Assembly (NCBI GenBank): GCA_003427395.1
Contig: BFEA01000129.1
Span: 1,627 to 27,374, forward strand
Reading direction: 5' to 3'
Length of the DNA stretch: 25,748 nt
From: Chara braunii
Taxonomy: Eukaryota > Streptophyta > Charophyceae > Charales > Characeae
A model generated the notes under the pieces. The model saw only the letters and a program-made list of their open reading frames with translations. It was not told the DNA's origin and ran no database searches. How positions within the stretch are numbered: position 1 is the stretch's first letter; each line of letters starts with the position of its first letter. The position numbers and the translations under genes are program-made. Shown piece by piece: positions 9,289 through 19,102 of the stretch.

Positions 9289-10659
9289 ACGGATAAAATC
9301 CTATTAGCTAAATTAGTTGGCCTACCGTTGGACCATCTCACTAAGCACGACAGGCGTCGGGCTACCGAAAGGTCTCGAGATTATCGATGGATCAACGGAC
9401 ATCTAGAGAAGCGTAAGACGGACGGATCAGGACTATGGTTGACGGTTCTCCACCCTTTTCAGAGATATGACAGGACTAGGTCCGCGCACGAAAAACAGGC
9501 CGCTCATTTCACAATACGTATCACTGAGGCAACTATCGACCAAAATCGATGGTTCTGGTCTAATATCCGGGACGATGTGAAGCATGTGGTCGCTAACTTC
9601 CTAGTCTGTGCGGCCGACCGCGCGCCCCTTCGTGGGCCAAATACAGTAGTCCCGACATAATGGCCGTTTCAGCGAGTCAGTATGGATACAACTGATATTG
9701 ACGTGCCACCTGGCCCCAACCGCTGCGAATACTCCATCCTCTTGGTGTTGATGGATCATTTCTCGAAATATATCGAAGTCTATGTGTGTAAAACCCGTAA
9801 GGTCTCAGAGATAGCCACATACATCGATCGATTCCTCAATACCCATCTAGATACATAGGAGATTCTAACCGATAATGGATCTGAATTCAAGGGTTAGGTA
9901 GAGGAATTACTAATGCGCTTTGACGTTACTCTCCGACACACCGCTCCCCATGTTTCCCAGTCGAATGGACTGGCAGAGAATGCAAATCGCATGATTAAGA
10001 CCGCCCTCCATAAAAACTTAGCGGCTCGTGACACGCATCCGTGGCTCGAAATTGTCTATCAGATCGCCAGAATCCACTGAGCAACCCCTCATGAGTCCAC
10101 AGGGTTCACCCCCTTCCAACTTCGAACCAATAGCCTCCCATGTGTCGATAATCGGGGTACCGCAGAAATTGTCGACAAACGGGGTCGGGACACGTGTACG
10201 GCCCTTAAGGCCAAAGCCAAGCGATATGCGGATTTGATGGAAAGGGCCGTCCCTAAGCTGGCCCGGAAAAGACAGAAAATGATCGAGCTGGCCCATGATA
10301 GACAGGTCCGTAGCTACGAGGCCTGGAATGGGAATGCAGGCCCACAACACCAATATAAGCTAGGGGATCTGGTGAAGGTATGCAAATGTGCACGCGACCG
10401 TAAACTCGCTCCCAAATTCTCTGGCTGTTTTCGCGTCGTAGAGCTTGGTCCCAACGGAGCCAACACGGTGCGCATCGCGCCCGAAGCCAGCGGCAGCCAT
10501 AACTCCCTTCCCATTGTCCGTCACACCTTCTACCTTCGCCCCCTCCCTCCTTCTGAGAACCTCAACCTATCTCCTTCTTCTTCTTCTTCCTCCAGCACGG
10601 ACGAGGAACTCGCTTTCTTTCCGTCATCTGCCTTTACCTCCCCCTCAACTTCGCCATGA
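9289..10659 (+). pseudogene. pol: integrase
   Basis: The frame is the same as the PHD-like segment. A zinc-binding N-terminus is recognisable (SAHEKQAAHF, then NRWFWSNIRDDVKHVV and FLVCAA; the second Cys of the usual CxxC is lost). The catalytic core has VSMDTTDID (first Asp), ILTDNGSEF (second Asp) and SQSNGLAENANRM (Glu), so the DD35E residues are kept. The C-terminal part has YKLGDLVKV, then SGCFRVVEL where GPY/F-type modules read GPF, and VRHTFYLRPLPP. No chromodomain follows; the end is Ser/Glu-rich. Stops: TAA 9658, TAG 9856, TAG 9895 and TGA 10078, with no frameshift. The final TGA (10657-10659) overlaps the next ATG. Confidence 0.92.
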
Positions 10660-11917
10660 GTTCTATGATTGAACCGGCCCTTCCTCCTCATCTTCTTCAA
10701 CCTCGAACTTTGTTGCAATTTCGCCAAGTCACGCATCCCCGTTTCAGTCCCGACCTTCTCCGGTATGCGCAGCTCTTCGACAACGGGGCTTGGTGCACCG
10801 CAATTGAGATAACTGTATCAACCGATCGAGGCTCAGCAGTCATCTTGGCGGAGGCATCAGGATTCCGTCGTTTCTCACGACCTACTCAGAGCGACGTAAC
10901 GGTAATCGTGGCTTTCAACAGCGATCTGTGTACCATCAGCGCGCAGCGGCGCGATGCGGTAGTGACCGAAATTTATAAATGGGGACATGAGTTAACGACC
11001 GATTGGCGGCAGCGACTGGCCCAGCCAGGGCGACAAGTAGTGGGGACTGACTGTAATGATACCTTCTTCTTCCGGACCAGCGCCACTGATCGCCCCTCTC
11101 GCCCGCTTCCCCATCCCCATCCCTACCTCGAGTGTCGATGAATCGTTTCTCCACCTTCTCTCTCCCCTCCGACCTTCCGATGATCTGGCCATCTTGGGCC
11201 GACCCCCTCCTCACTCTGGAAATCCGTCCCTTCTCAAACCTTCCATTCAGTTCAGCTTACGTCCGCAAGTGGGCCGAGTTCGACAGTTAGTGTGTGTATG
11301 CTCACGGTGAGGTGCCACTGGTCACGGTATTATAGTAATCGGGAGTTGGAGCACACTCACGAGATCTCGCTGGTGCTGGCGCAGCTCTGGCCGAACGAGT
11401 CGACCACCGACGGTACATTGGTAGGACTGTTGTGCGGAGAGATTGCTAAAGGAGGATGAGCAACGGTCGCCTACGAACTCCTCACGTTCTTATCTCAACT
11501 TGTCGACGATCTGCCGACGGGCATCATCTCCTACAATCCAAGCGATCCGAAGCAGGCTGAACCTGAGACCCTGGAAAGGAAGTTGACGCCAACCGTAATC
11601 TGGGCAAACTGTACGGAGGATTTCGGGCAGTATCTGAGCGATCAGGATCCTACGGCTTGGTGCTACCTGGACTTGGACGAACTTGCACCCATTCAATTGA
11701 ATTCTCCGACTTCGACGAGTTTTGGAAGGCACATCGAGAGCACGGGGAGTTGCCGTCGGACGACGACCCGGGTCGCATAGCCATTGCCGGACTATCGGAG
11801 GAAGAGGAACCGGAAGCGCGGTCGACGTCAAAGGAGGAAGGAGAAGCATCGGCACCCGAGCCCCGAGAAGCCCCACCAGCACGAGCACCGCCCTTCGCTC
11901 GAGGAGGATCCGCCTAA
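10656..11917 (+). pseudogene. extra ORF after integrase (ORF3), unknown function
   Basis: The ATG at 10656 overlaps the pol stop as ATGA and opens a frame to 11141 (161 residues: MSSMIEPALPPHLLQ, later FDNGAWCTAIEITVSTDRG and EIYKWGHELTTDWRQRL). Protein-like sequence continues downstream in other frames: YVRKWAEFDS near 11260-11290, AYELLTFLSQLVDDLPTGI near 11471-11530 after TGA 11457, YLDLDELAP near 11665, then DFDEFWKAHREHGELPSDD and an acidic SEEEEPEA tail, ending at TAA 11915. I read this as one acidic protein of about 400 residues broken by indels. I see no signal peptide or membrane segment, so it does not look like an envelope protein. I do not recognise the family. Confidence 0.5.
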
Positions 11918-12022
11918 AATCCCGCCGTTCCCTCAGACGCCGCTAGTCTGCACGATGGCGCAACAACCTCCCGCCGACGTCGCTGCACTCGCTCACCATC
12001 TCCCTCCGTTTCCGCCCCCTCC

Positions 12023-12502
12023 ATGCTTCGTCCCCATCCTCCTCCCAGCCCGGACGTACCGTCCTCGTCCCGTCCTCGTCCCGTTTTCCGCCGCCCCCTT
12101 GATTACCTTCGTTTCCGTCCCCTCCCCCACCTTGAGTTCCCCCTGGACTATCGCATCTTCGCCAGCCGCCTCTTCTGCCATCACTTTGCCGCTCGACTCC
12201 TGTGCACGGTCTTCCCCCATCATTCCTCCTCCTTCCCTCTCAATATCCTCCTCTTTAGTGTCGTCTGGACACGGTTCAACCACATGGAGTTGTACAGTGT
12301 CATTTCCGACACCTTTCCCGCCATAGAGGACTATGAGTCCCTAAGGGATAATGTCCTCCGCACTATCCCCTCCTTATATCCCGATTATCTACTATCCATA
12401 TCCCGACCCAATCATCAATTCCCCCACCCACACCGGATCGTACATTTCGTTGATCTCGGTGACGAGGCGGAGGATTACTTCCCTCAGCTTCCATCCAACT
12501 AG
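12023..12502 (+). CDS. hypothetical ORF near the 3' LTR
   Basis: An open frame of 159 residues in the internal region. The N-terminal third is proline/arginine-rich. The middle (LDYRIFASRLFCHHFAARLL) and the acidic C-terminus (FPAIEDYESLRDNVLRTI, VDLGDEAEDYFPQL) look more like real protein. It may be a separate product or the broken C-terminus of the preceding ORF; a competing frame starting at 11955 is Pro/Ser-rich and less protein-like. I do not recognise a family and the start is uncertain. Confidence 0.35.
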   Translation: MLRPHPPPSPDVPSSSRPRPVFRRPLDYLRFRPLPHLEFPLDYRIFASRLFCHHFAARLLCTVFPHHSSSFPLNILLFSVVWTRFNHMELYSVISDTFPAIEDYESLRDNVLRTIPSLYPDYLLSISRPNHQFPHPHRIVHFVDLGDEAEDYFPQLPSN

Positions 12503-12844
12503 CCCCGACCCCTCCATCATCCTCTCCTTGTCGATTACCGGCGGGCGAACTTCCAATGACGAGGCAGAGGTGCAGAGCACATGGAGAACCAATGGACGAT
12601 GATGGCGTCACCTGGACGATCTCCGACGGTCGAAGGAACAAGGGAATTCCAGCAGCTCGAGCCAACAGACTCGCGAAGATATTGCAATTGACGTTGACGC
12701 CAACATGAACTCTCGCTCCACTATCAGCGTCGATACGAACACTTTCTCTCCTGATACGCTTGGTTCCTCATCCATCCTCTCTTCTCCCTCCCTCCTCCTC
12801 CGCCATGGCATGCAATAAGGAGATCGCACAATGTTGGAACCCCC
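12503..12844 (+). other. 3' internal region before the 3' LTR
   Basis: No convincing coding sequence. A polypurine tract is expected just before the 3' LTR, but the last bases are GTTGGAACCCCC. The nearest purine-rich run is AATAAGGAGA about 20-30 bp upstream, so the plus-strand primer site is lost or atypical. Confidence 0.4.
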
Positions 12845-12858
12845 TGTGACGAACTAGC

Positions 12859-12894
12859 TTCCGGATCTGCGCCATCTTCCGGATCTGCGCCATC
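12859..12894 (+). repeat. 18-bp tandem duplication in the 3' LTR
   Basis: TTCCGGATCTGCGCCATC occurs twice in a row, followed by a partial third copy (TTCCGG). The 5' LTR has only one copy. It is a private change that arose after insertion. Confidence 0.85.
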
Positions 12895-13711
12895 TTCCGG
12901 ACCCCTTCTCTCCCCCGTATTTTCTTTGCGCCTTGTCGGCCCCCGAGAACCCCCTCCCCCTCCCCCTGATTTTGTTTGATTAAAGGTACCTCATTGAAAT
13001 CTGGCAATTCTTTTTAAATTGAAAATGCATGGGAATTTTGCGCGCCTTAGCGAGCGCGCTCCAAATTTGGGTCGACGGTTGGGAATTCTGGAATTAACGG
13101 GACCTTTCGCGCGGATGTTCTCGGCCTCGACATGGAAAACTCTGGGAATTCTTGTAGGAAAATGGATGGATGAAGAACTTTCTTTCTTTCTCGCGTTTAC
13201 TTTCCGCGCGGTTATGGTACTTTCAATTTTTTAATTAGCATAGGGTTGGGAAAAACTGCAACTGTTTCGGTGCCCATTCTCCTTCTGCAGATCGGCACCA
13301 TGCAAACAAGCTCCTTCCTCCTTCCTCCCTGTGCCCCGCTCAACGACTTCCTTCGCGCGCACATGCTTCCTCGCTCCCTCCCCCTGTAACTGCTTTTCCC
13401 TCTCCTTGTCAGCGTGCGCCCTTTTTCTCTTTCTTGATCATCTAAATCTTGGACCCGTTTCTCGATATCCTTCGCACTCCTCTTCTTCCCGCTCTAAGAC
13501 CCACGCTCGAAAAACCCGGCCGATCCTCTCCCCCCCCATCTAGCCAAGGAGAAGCGTCGTGTAAGTTCTTACTGCACGACGACTCTGATTGGCTGAGATC
13601 GAGTTGAGAGGGATCAACATGGCTTTCGACGGGCGATTACTCTCAAACCCTCCCTTACCCTCCTCTACCCTCCTCTTCGTCTTTCCCCGCATCCCTCTTC
13701 CTTCTCGCAAC

Positions 13712-13717
13712 TATAAA
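13712..13717 (+). promoter_or_regulatory. TATA box of the 3' LTR
   Basis: CTATAAAT is conserved with 2467 in the 5' LTR. Transcription from here would read out into the downstream LINE segment and the gene-like insertion. Activity is unknown. Confidence 0.5.
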
Positions 13718-15649
13718 TTCCGTCGGCGCACCCGCAAATATCTCTCTCTCAACTCGTCAACCGGCTTCCGCGAAGCAGTGGCTAGATGATGTGTGTATAG
13801 TGCGAGTCGGACAGTCCTGACGAGCCGACTGTAGACTGGCTGGTTGTGCGCTAGATCACTACGACGGACAATGGGATCCGAGCAAGTCACGTCGAGGCTA
13901 GAGTAGCGGGGTGACGATTGCAGCACTGGATGGTGACACGCGATGGCCGGGATCGTCGGTGCACGAATGAAGACGAGTGATTCGAGTTGAGTGTATGATT
14001 GGCCTGGGGCCATGTTGGAATTTGACGGCAAGTATGCCCCCTTGTTGCGAATCCATTCTTTGGTGTGAGCTCACGACTGTAAAGTCGGACCTTCTCTTGC
14101 ATTCCCAGATCTCAGTGTGACCTCTCCCTCCTGCCTTGATATTCTCACCAGTCTCTCTCTCTCCCTTCTTCTCTTCTCTCGCTGATTTGAATAATTATGT
14201 ATGGAGAGTCGATCTTTTGGTTTGTGATGGAATAAGCACTTGTGAATGTATACTCGGAAGAAATTATTTCGGAACTCTTCTATTAGTTTCCTGGGTAATC
14301 CCCGGACTCACTGAGATTTGATCACCTTGTCTTATGAACGGTGGATGCGCGTGTAACAACCATCAAAAGGGATTGTGATTACTCGCGTTTGGCACAATAG
14401 GGCAGGGGCATTGCATGGCTGCCGCCTTTCGCACCTTTCACAGTGAATGTATGCATATGGGCAGGAAACTCCTCTTGATTAGGACATTATCCGACGAATC
14501 GATGATAGAGGAAATGTTGTTGGGATTTTGTTCAAGGATGCAAGGGTGTTTGGATCTGTTGATGCTGTGATTCGGGACACACTGCACATGCGATCTGCCT
14601 TATATTGCACAACATATGCAGCATACCCTCGTAGAATAATGAGGGACTTCAAAGCCACGTGCGATCGGTACACGTGAAATGTGACCGCACCTCACCATAC
14701 ACGAGTCTTCGTCTCTCCCTCTATTTCTCCGAAATTTGCTTTCCTTCTTCATTATTTTTTTTTGGAATTTCGACACTGTCCTTCTGGTTAATCGATAAGT
14801 TGTATATTTCTCGGCCCAAGATCTACGATGAATGATTGAGGATGTTTTTGGCACCTGATTGATTGCCATGTGGACTGACGGGCTCAACCCGACTAGGCGC
14901 CGGCCTCCCGTATCCCCACCTCGCCCCTTCCCGTATAATGAGGAAAGGACGCGTGTGTGTGAGTGAGACGTACGAGAAGCCGTCGGCAAGATCGGTGGGC
15001 GATATTACTTCCCTCCTTAAAATTGGTGTTCTGTGTTTGTCGGCGCTGGGTTTGTCATTATCGATATACATTTTCTGCCATACTCGTTACTATTACCATT
15101 CAACGAGTTGATCGTCATCCCGTGGTCGGCAGTGGCGCCCCATTGGCCTCACACTCTGTGTAGTGATTGCCAACACTTTGATCACTACCAATCCAAGGGC
15201 TTCCATTACCGAGTACGGAATGAGGACGAGCATAAGGAAAAGGCCACACAGTTTAGTTCGTCCATGTCTGATTTGAAATTGTGCAGCGTGCGGTGTCGAG
15301 AGCTAGTCCCAAAGCGGGATACTAAGTATGTGCCCGCTCCCTTTCACTCCAAACGAAAAGTCGTGGGTCGGTGGGAGGTCCGAGAGTATTTTCTGGATTG
15401 AATTCGAACTTCCCTGCGTCACGAATCCCGCGCGCGGGCTTCTTCGAAATCCTCGTTGCAACCGACCAGTTGGTCCAGTTCTCTTACTTCATCAGACCAA
15501 CACGGGTGATTTCAGTTTTGTCTGTGTCCCCACACTCAATTTCCCAAAAATCATTGGTACACCCCATCATGCTGTTTTTCGAGGCCTTCTTTCCGTACCC
15601 TTAACACTCTGAACGAAAGACAGCGCAGGGCGTGAGGTTAGCGTGTTAC

Positions 15650-16185
15650 ATACCGTTGGATGAGATGGCATTCATTTACGCTCACGTGTAAAGAGGAATT
15701 GGCAAAATTATCAAGCACCATCAGCCAGAAGCAGACGAGACTGACCCAAAATTGCTCAATCTTCGATTCGATCTTGATCCAGAAGCCAAGGCGAATATGA
15801 AGGATAAGATATGGGTGCAAACCCATCAAGGGGATCTGCTGGATGTTAGAGTGGCCTCTGCAAAGACAGATTGGTGTAGAAGATGCCGAACCTTTTTCCA
15901 CTTAGAGGATACCTGCAGAGGGAGCGATCGTAGAAATTGAGGCGACTCTACATCAAGACCACAACAAGCGTCTTCAGCTAAGGGCATGGGAGGTTTTCCT
16001 CGCCCATTGCACCAGGGCTCCCTTAGGGCTCCAGGTGCGGTTTCCTGTCAAGAAGTCTCCACCAACTCATCGGCCCCAGGGGTTAGTGCACAACCAGCGG
16101 CTCGGGTTGGAGTCCCATTCAGAACAACCTCTCAGCTCAACTCGATATTTTCTCCAACTTGAAGTGCGGGGCTATTGGCACAGGG
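15650..16185 (+). pseudogene. LINE ORF1, middle segment with CCHC zinc knuckle
   Basis: ATA CCG TTG GAT GAG ATG (IPLDEM) continues the WVVAVG that ends at 1605, so the LTR element splits one domain. After TAA at 15689 the frame runs through FDLDPEAKANMKDKIWVQT to a perfect C-x2-C-x4-H-x4-C knuckle, CRRCRTFFHLEDTC (15875-15916), typical of plant LINE ORF1 proteins (zf-CCHC_4-like). TGA follows at 15938-15940, then a Ser/Pro/Gly-rich stretch and TGA 16160-16162. The frame then reads SAGLLAQG at the 24-bp repeat, and exactly the same frame resumes as SAGLLAQGSMPP at 19418. Confidence 0.78.
16162..16185 (+). repeat. 24-bp direct repeat, left copy
   Basis: Identical to 19417-19440 (begins AAGTGCGGGGC, ends TTGGCACAGGG). 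It ends the middle ORF1 segment and bounds the 3.2-kb insertion. It reads as a target-site duplication, long for a cut-and-paste transposon. Confidence 0.85.
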
Positions 16186-16970
16186 ACGCACACAACGGGT
16201 GGGCAGGACCTGAATGGGGGTTCCAGCCTTGCCGCGAGTCACCTAACCAGGAGGTAGGCGATTTCGTTAACGGAATAGCGGGGTTGCGTGTTCTACATGG
16301 ATCGTGGGAGAAATCACAAAACCAATGCGAGACACCAGACGAACACACAAGATCAATGAATTGTGGACGCTTGAACTACTGGACCGACAACCTGAAGACG
16401 TTTGAAAACATATCGCAAGAGGAGAGCGGTACGGTGCCCCTTGAAGGTCCCTTCATGCCAGCTCCTATGCCCGATACACAAGATCTCCCGTTAGGTGCGC
16501 TACATGTCCTCGACTCGCCACCGAGGAAACCTTGCTTCGTCGGCTACAAGAGAGCTGCTCCCAAGCCGAAGTTCAAACCGCATGATTCTGTCGCCGTGAA
16601 CAACTTCGTCGTGTTCCGCACGCCCGACGAGTATGTTGAAAAGGGCTGCACATTTTGGATAGGGCGTGTTATGGAGCGGGATGATAGTCGTATCCGCGTC
16701 AAGTACTGGACACGTTGTGGAAGGGATCGCGACTTATCGAAGCTGTATGCAGACGCATGGGCAAAGACGTGGAATGTTGAAACGGAATCCGACGAAGGAT
16801 GGCAAGACCTCGACGCCGTTGTGTGGGCATAGGCTAGCAACAAACAATCCAAGACAGGTATGCGGATCCCTAAGCGAGACGCTCTCAATGCACAGTTGTC
16901 GCTGGCCGTCCCTGATAAGATGCCCGTGTCAACGGCCGATATGAGATCTGATTCAAACACATCTATCTAG
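16186..16970 (+). pseudogene. gene-like ORF, unknown family, one internal stop
   Basis: One frame is open across the insertion start and is interrupted only by TAG 16830-16832. It continues to TAG 16968-16970. The part from about 16380 looks most like real protein: PLEGPFMPAPMPDTQDLPLG, FKPHDSVAVNNFVVF, then CTFWIGRVMERDDSRIRVKYW and KLYADAWAKTW. FWIGRV...VKYW resembles short beta-barrel modules (BAH, Tudor or Agenet type), but this is a weak resemblance. A good 5' splice site (CAG/GTATGC) lies at 16857, so an intron may start there instead of the ORF continuing. The true start is not visible, and the first residues overlap the border with LINE sequence. Confidence 0.5.
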
Positions 16971-17083
16971 ACGTGACGAGGGAAGGAGTATGAGTGACAA
17001 TCATTTGTTCAATACGAACAACACAAAGCACATCGCTGATTGTTCGATTGAATTGCATTTTTCTCTTTTTTTTTTTTGTTTAG

Positions 17084-17744
17084 AATGTTTGCATCGTCGG
17101 AGTGGAAGCGTAATGAGAAATGGGGGACGCTGGTGAGATGGGAGGACCTTTTGTCATGGAAAACAAGAACACAAATGAGGGCTGTCAATGTGCGGGCAAT
17201 CGACTGGACAATTTTTAAGCCCTCGATTGAGTTGTGGTACGACGAGGAGCGCCTACAATTTTTCAACCTCGCCAAGACAGTGGGGAGTGATGCAAACAAC
17301 GCAAGGCAAGGTAGTGGCAAGTGGACCAAAGCATTTTACGGGTTGGGGATAGTTCACATGTGAGGGGAGGGTGGGCGTGAGGCATCAGTGGCATGCGTGG
17401 CGTTTTGTTCTAATGGTGGCCTCACACGGTGCGCGACACGGATTGAACGAAAGAAGGTGTCATCAATGGAGCAAGAGACCACCATGCAAAGGGCAACGTT
17501 GAAGTATATCAGACATGTATGCAACGAAATCAGAGATGCAATGTTGCGCTTCATCAATGAAAGGTCGAGGATCATCATTCACGTGGCGATGACCTTAATG
17601 ACATGCCACAACGAAGATGGGCAAAAACAAAAACTGAAAAAAACTAACACAATAACAAAGTTTAGTATTGTCGATCATATTCAACGGCGCGAAAGTAGCA
17701 AACAGAACAACTTGCAGTCCGTCTTGCGTCGGTGTCCGCTTTGA
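17084..17744 (+). pseudogene. tandem exon A, paralogue of exon B, broken
   Basis: The segment starts after a strong acceptor (T-rich run ending TTTAG at 17083) and runs to TGA 17742-17744 in one frame, with one internal TGA at 17361-17363. Encoded segments: WGTLVRWEDLLSWKTR, FYGLGIV, SVACVAF, GLTRCATR, EIRDAMLRFINERSRI and VLRRCPL. Each of the later blocks lines up with exon B (FYGYGLV, TIACV, GLTICATK, ARDAMLEFVARRTAI, LRRCSTS) with matching spacing. The internal TGA falls opposite an ordinary residue in exon B, so it is a decay mutation. The family is unknown to me. Confidence 0.6.
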
Positions 17745-17851
17745 CTGCCGTTCCGCAATGACTCGTGAACTCACAATCACAGTTTCGTACTTCGTTGTGT
17801 TTGTGATGCCTATGTTTTTGTTTTCTCATGTTTTTTTTCTTTTTCATGTAG

Positions 17852-18523
17852 TATGGACCCGGAATGGATGCAGAGACACTTAAGACAAGATTGGTGGGGA
17901 ACACCTATCAAATGGGGGAACTGATATCAGACCGGCTGAGGAGACAGCCTAACGCCGTCGGACTTGTCACGTGGGATTTTGCATATTACGAACCGTCACT
18001 GCACTTGTATCCTCTAAGCGCGAGAAGAAAGATTTATAACCTCGTGGGGATGTGCGACCGTCAGAATAATAATAATTACAAGAAGGACGGGAACGCAAGA
18101 TACAAGGAGGTCTTCTACGGTTACGGCCTTGTGGCTGCCCCGGTGACAGAGAAATGCAGCGCCACCATTGCATGTGTTGNTGTACAATATCACGAAGGGC
18201 TTACAATATGTGCAACGAAGACATGGAGACAAAAGATCNCGCGGAGTGATGCAGGAGACTCGATGGTGCGAGCGTACAAGCANCACGTTAAACAATATTG
18301 TATTCACGCACGGGATGCAATGTTGGAATTCGTTGCTCGGAGGACTGCCATCACTGCTTCTATCTCAACAGTCATCATAGAGAGCGATGAAACAACAGGG
18401 GTCAACAACAAATTCAGAAAAATCCAGTTAACAACCAACTTCAACATTACAAAGAGTGTACTCCGCCGAGCCAACGGTCTCAGCAACGACCTTGTTCACT
18501 TGCGCCGCTGTAGCACTTCGTGA
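17852..18523 (+). CDS. tandem exon B, unknown family
   Basis: It follows a polypyrimidine/TAG acceptor at 17851 (TTTTTCATGTAG) and is open from TATGGACCCGGA to TGA 18521-18523, about 223 residues with three N-containing codons. Features: MDAETLKTRL, LVTWDFAYYEPSLHLYPL, an Asn-rich stretch (DRQNNNN), FYGYGLVAAPVTEKCSATIACV, TICATKTWRQKI, CIHARDAMLEFVARRTAI and a C-terminal LRRCSTS. The Cys/Trp/Arg blocks are those shared with exon A. No signal peptide or membrane segment. It looks like the last exon of a host or transposon gene. The 107 bp separating it from exon A is of intron size. I cannot name the family. Confidence 0.6.
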   Translation, partial: YGPGMDAETLKTRLVGNTYQMGELISDRLRRQPNAVGLVTWDFAYYEPSLHLYPLSARRKIYNLVGMCDRQNNNNYKKDGNARYKEVFYGYGLVAAPVTEKCSATIACVXVQYHEGLTICATKTWRQKIXRSDAGDSMVRAYKXHVKQYCIHARDAMLEFVARRTAITASISTVIIESDETTGVNNKFRKIQLTTNFNITKSVLRRANGLSNDLVHLRRCSTS

Positions 18524-18768
18524 CATTTTGTTATAGAGAAAGTTGTAGCTTAGCACATGTAGACGGAGATAGCAATATAGTAGATCATGCGGTCGTACGA
18601 GTGCTCATATCGTTTTTTTTCGTCATGTGTCGGATCTTAGTTCTTTTGAAAACGATGTCGAAGCGCATTTCCACCTTTTGTATGATCATGTGCGGCTGCA
18701 CATATTCGTAGTATAGACGAGTGTATGAAGTCTATGGCACCAACTTTCATAGACATTGTCTTCGTCAA

Positions 18769-18801
<33 letters not shown>

Positions 18802-18817
18802 CAGAGACAGAGAGAGA
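18769..18817 (+). repeat. (AG)n microsatellite
   Basis: An AG run with a few interruptions (AAAG, ACAGAG), about 49 bp. Frames across it give only Glu/Arg repeats and are not coding. Confidence 0.95.
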
Positions 18818-19096
18818 TGGAGTCTCTCTATGTACATATATTTTCGCGCACATGTATCATATGTCGTATGAGCCAAACTCCGCATCATTGTTACTTTGTA
18901 TTTATCTAAAGAAGTCGGTTTTCTTGTATATGGATTTTAAAAAAATTCACATAATATTGTTCGTAATTCGTGGGTGGCACGAAATGTCTCTAACTTTTAT
19001 AGATGTCCATGGAGTTTTGTGTCATTAACTGAACCTGCCACATATGTTTTTGGAGTATGATATTCAATATGTTTATCTTGTCTTTATGCGTTTGTC

Positions 19097-19102
19097 AATA
19101 AA
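19097..19102 (+). terminator. polyadenylation signal
   Basis: AATAAA followed by further AATAAA-like copies to about 19114, some 570 bp after the stop of exon B and in AT-rich sequence. A likely 3' end signal for that transcript, but distant. Confidence 0.4.

Larger units (their letters stand above)
1606..15638 (+). mobile_element. Ty3/gypsy LTR retrotransposon inserted in LINE ORF1
   Basis: Two direct LTRs (1606-4446 and 12845-15638) bracket a primer-binding site, gag, protease, RT, RNase H and integrase in Ty3/gypsy order, with RNase H before integrase. A PHD-finger-like domain lies between RNase H and integrase, and more ORFs follow integrase. Both LTRs start TGTGACGAAC. The right border is uncertain: LTR similarity ends at GAGGTT, but 11 more bases ending TGTTACA precede the resumed LINE frame, and this would suit a TG...CA end. 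No clean 5-bp target-site duplication is visible; only ATA is shared by the two flanks (1603-1605 and 15650-15652). No good polypurine tract was seen before the 3' LTR. Many stops and several indels show it is inactive. Confidence 0.92.
12845..15638 (+). repeat. 3' LTR
   Basis: About 2.79 kb, direct repeat of the 5' LTR, starting TGTGACGAAC. Similarity to the 5' LTR stops at GAGGTT (15634-15639). It lacks the 63-bp duplication of the 5' copy but has its own 18-bp tandem duplication near the start. The following 11 bases to 15649 belong either to the true LTR end (TGTTACA would pair with TGTGACG as a short terminal inverted repeat) or to the junction. Confidence 0.93.

Noticed and set aside
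9328-9660. Considering the PHD-like cysteines as merely the integrase HHCC finger
   Set aside because: The integrase finger (SAHEKQAAH ... FLVC) lies about 300 bp further downstream, so the earlier cysteine-rich block is separate.
10656-12502. Envelope-like protein in the env position
   Set aside because: No signal peptide, transmembrane helix or cleavage-type motif was found; left as unknown.
18721-18909. Glu/Arg-repeat reading frames (ERERERE)
   Set aside because: They are translations of the AG microsatellite, not protein.
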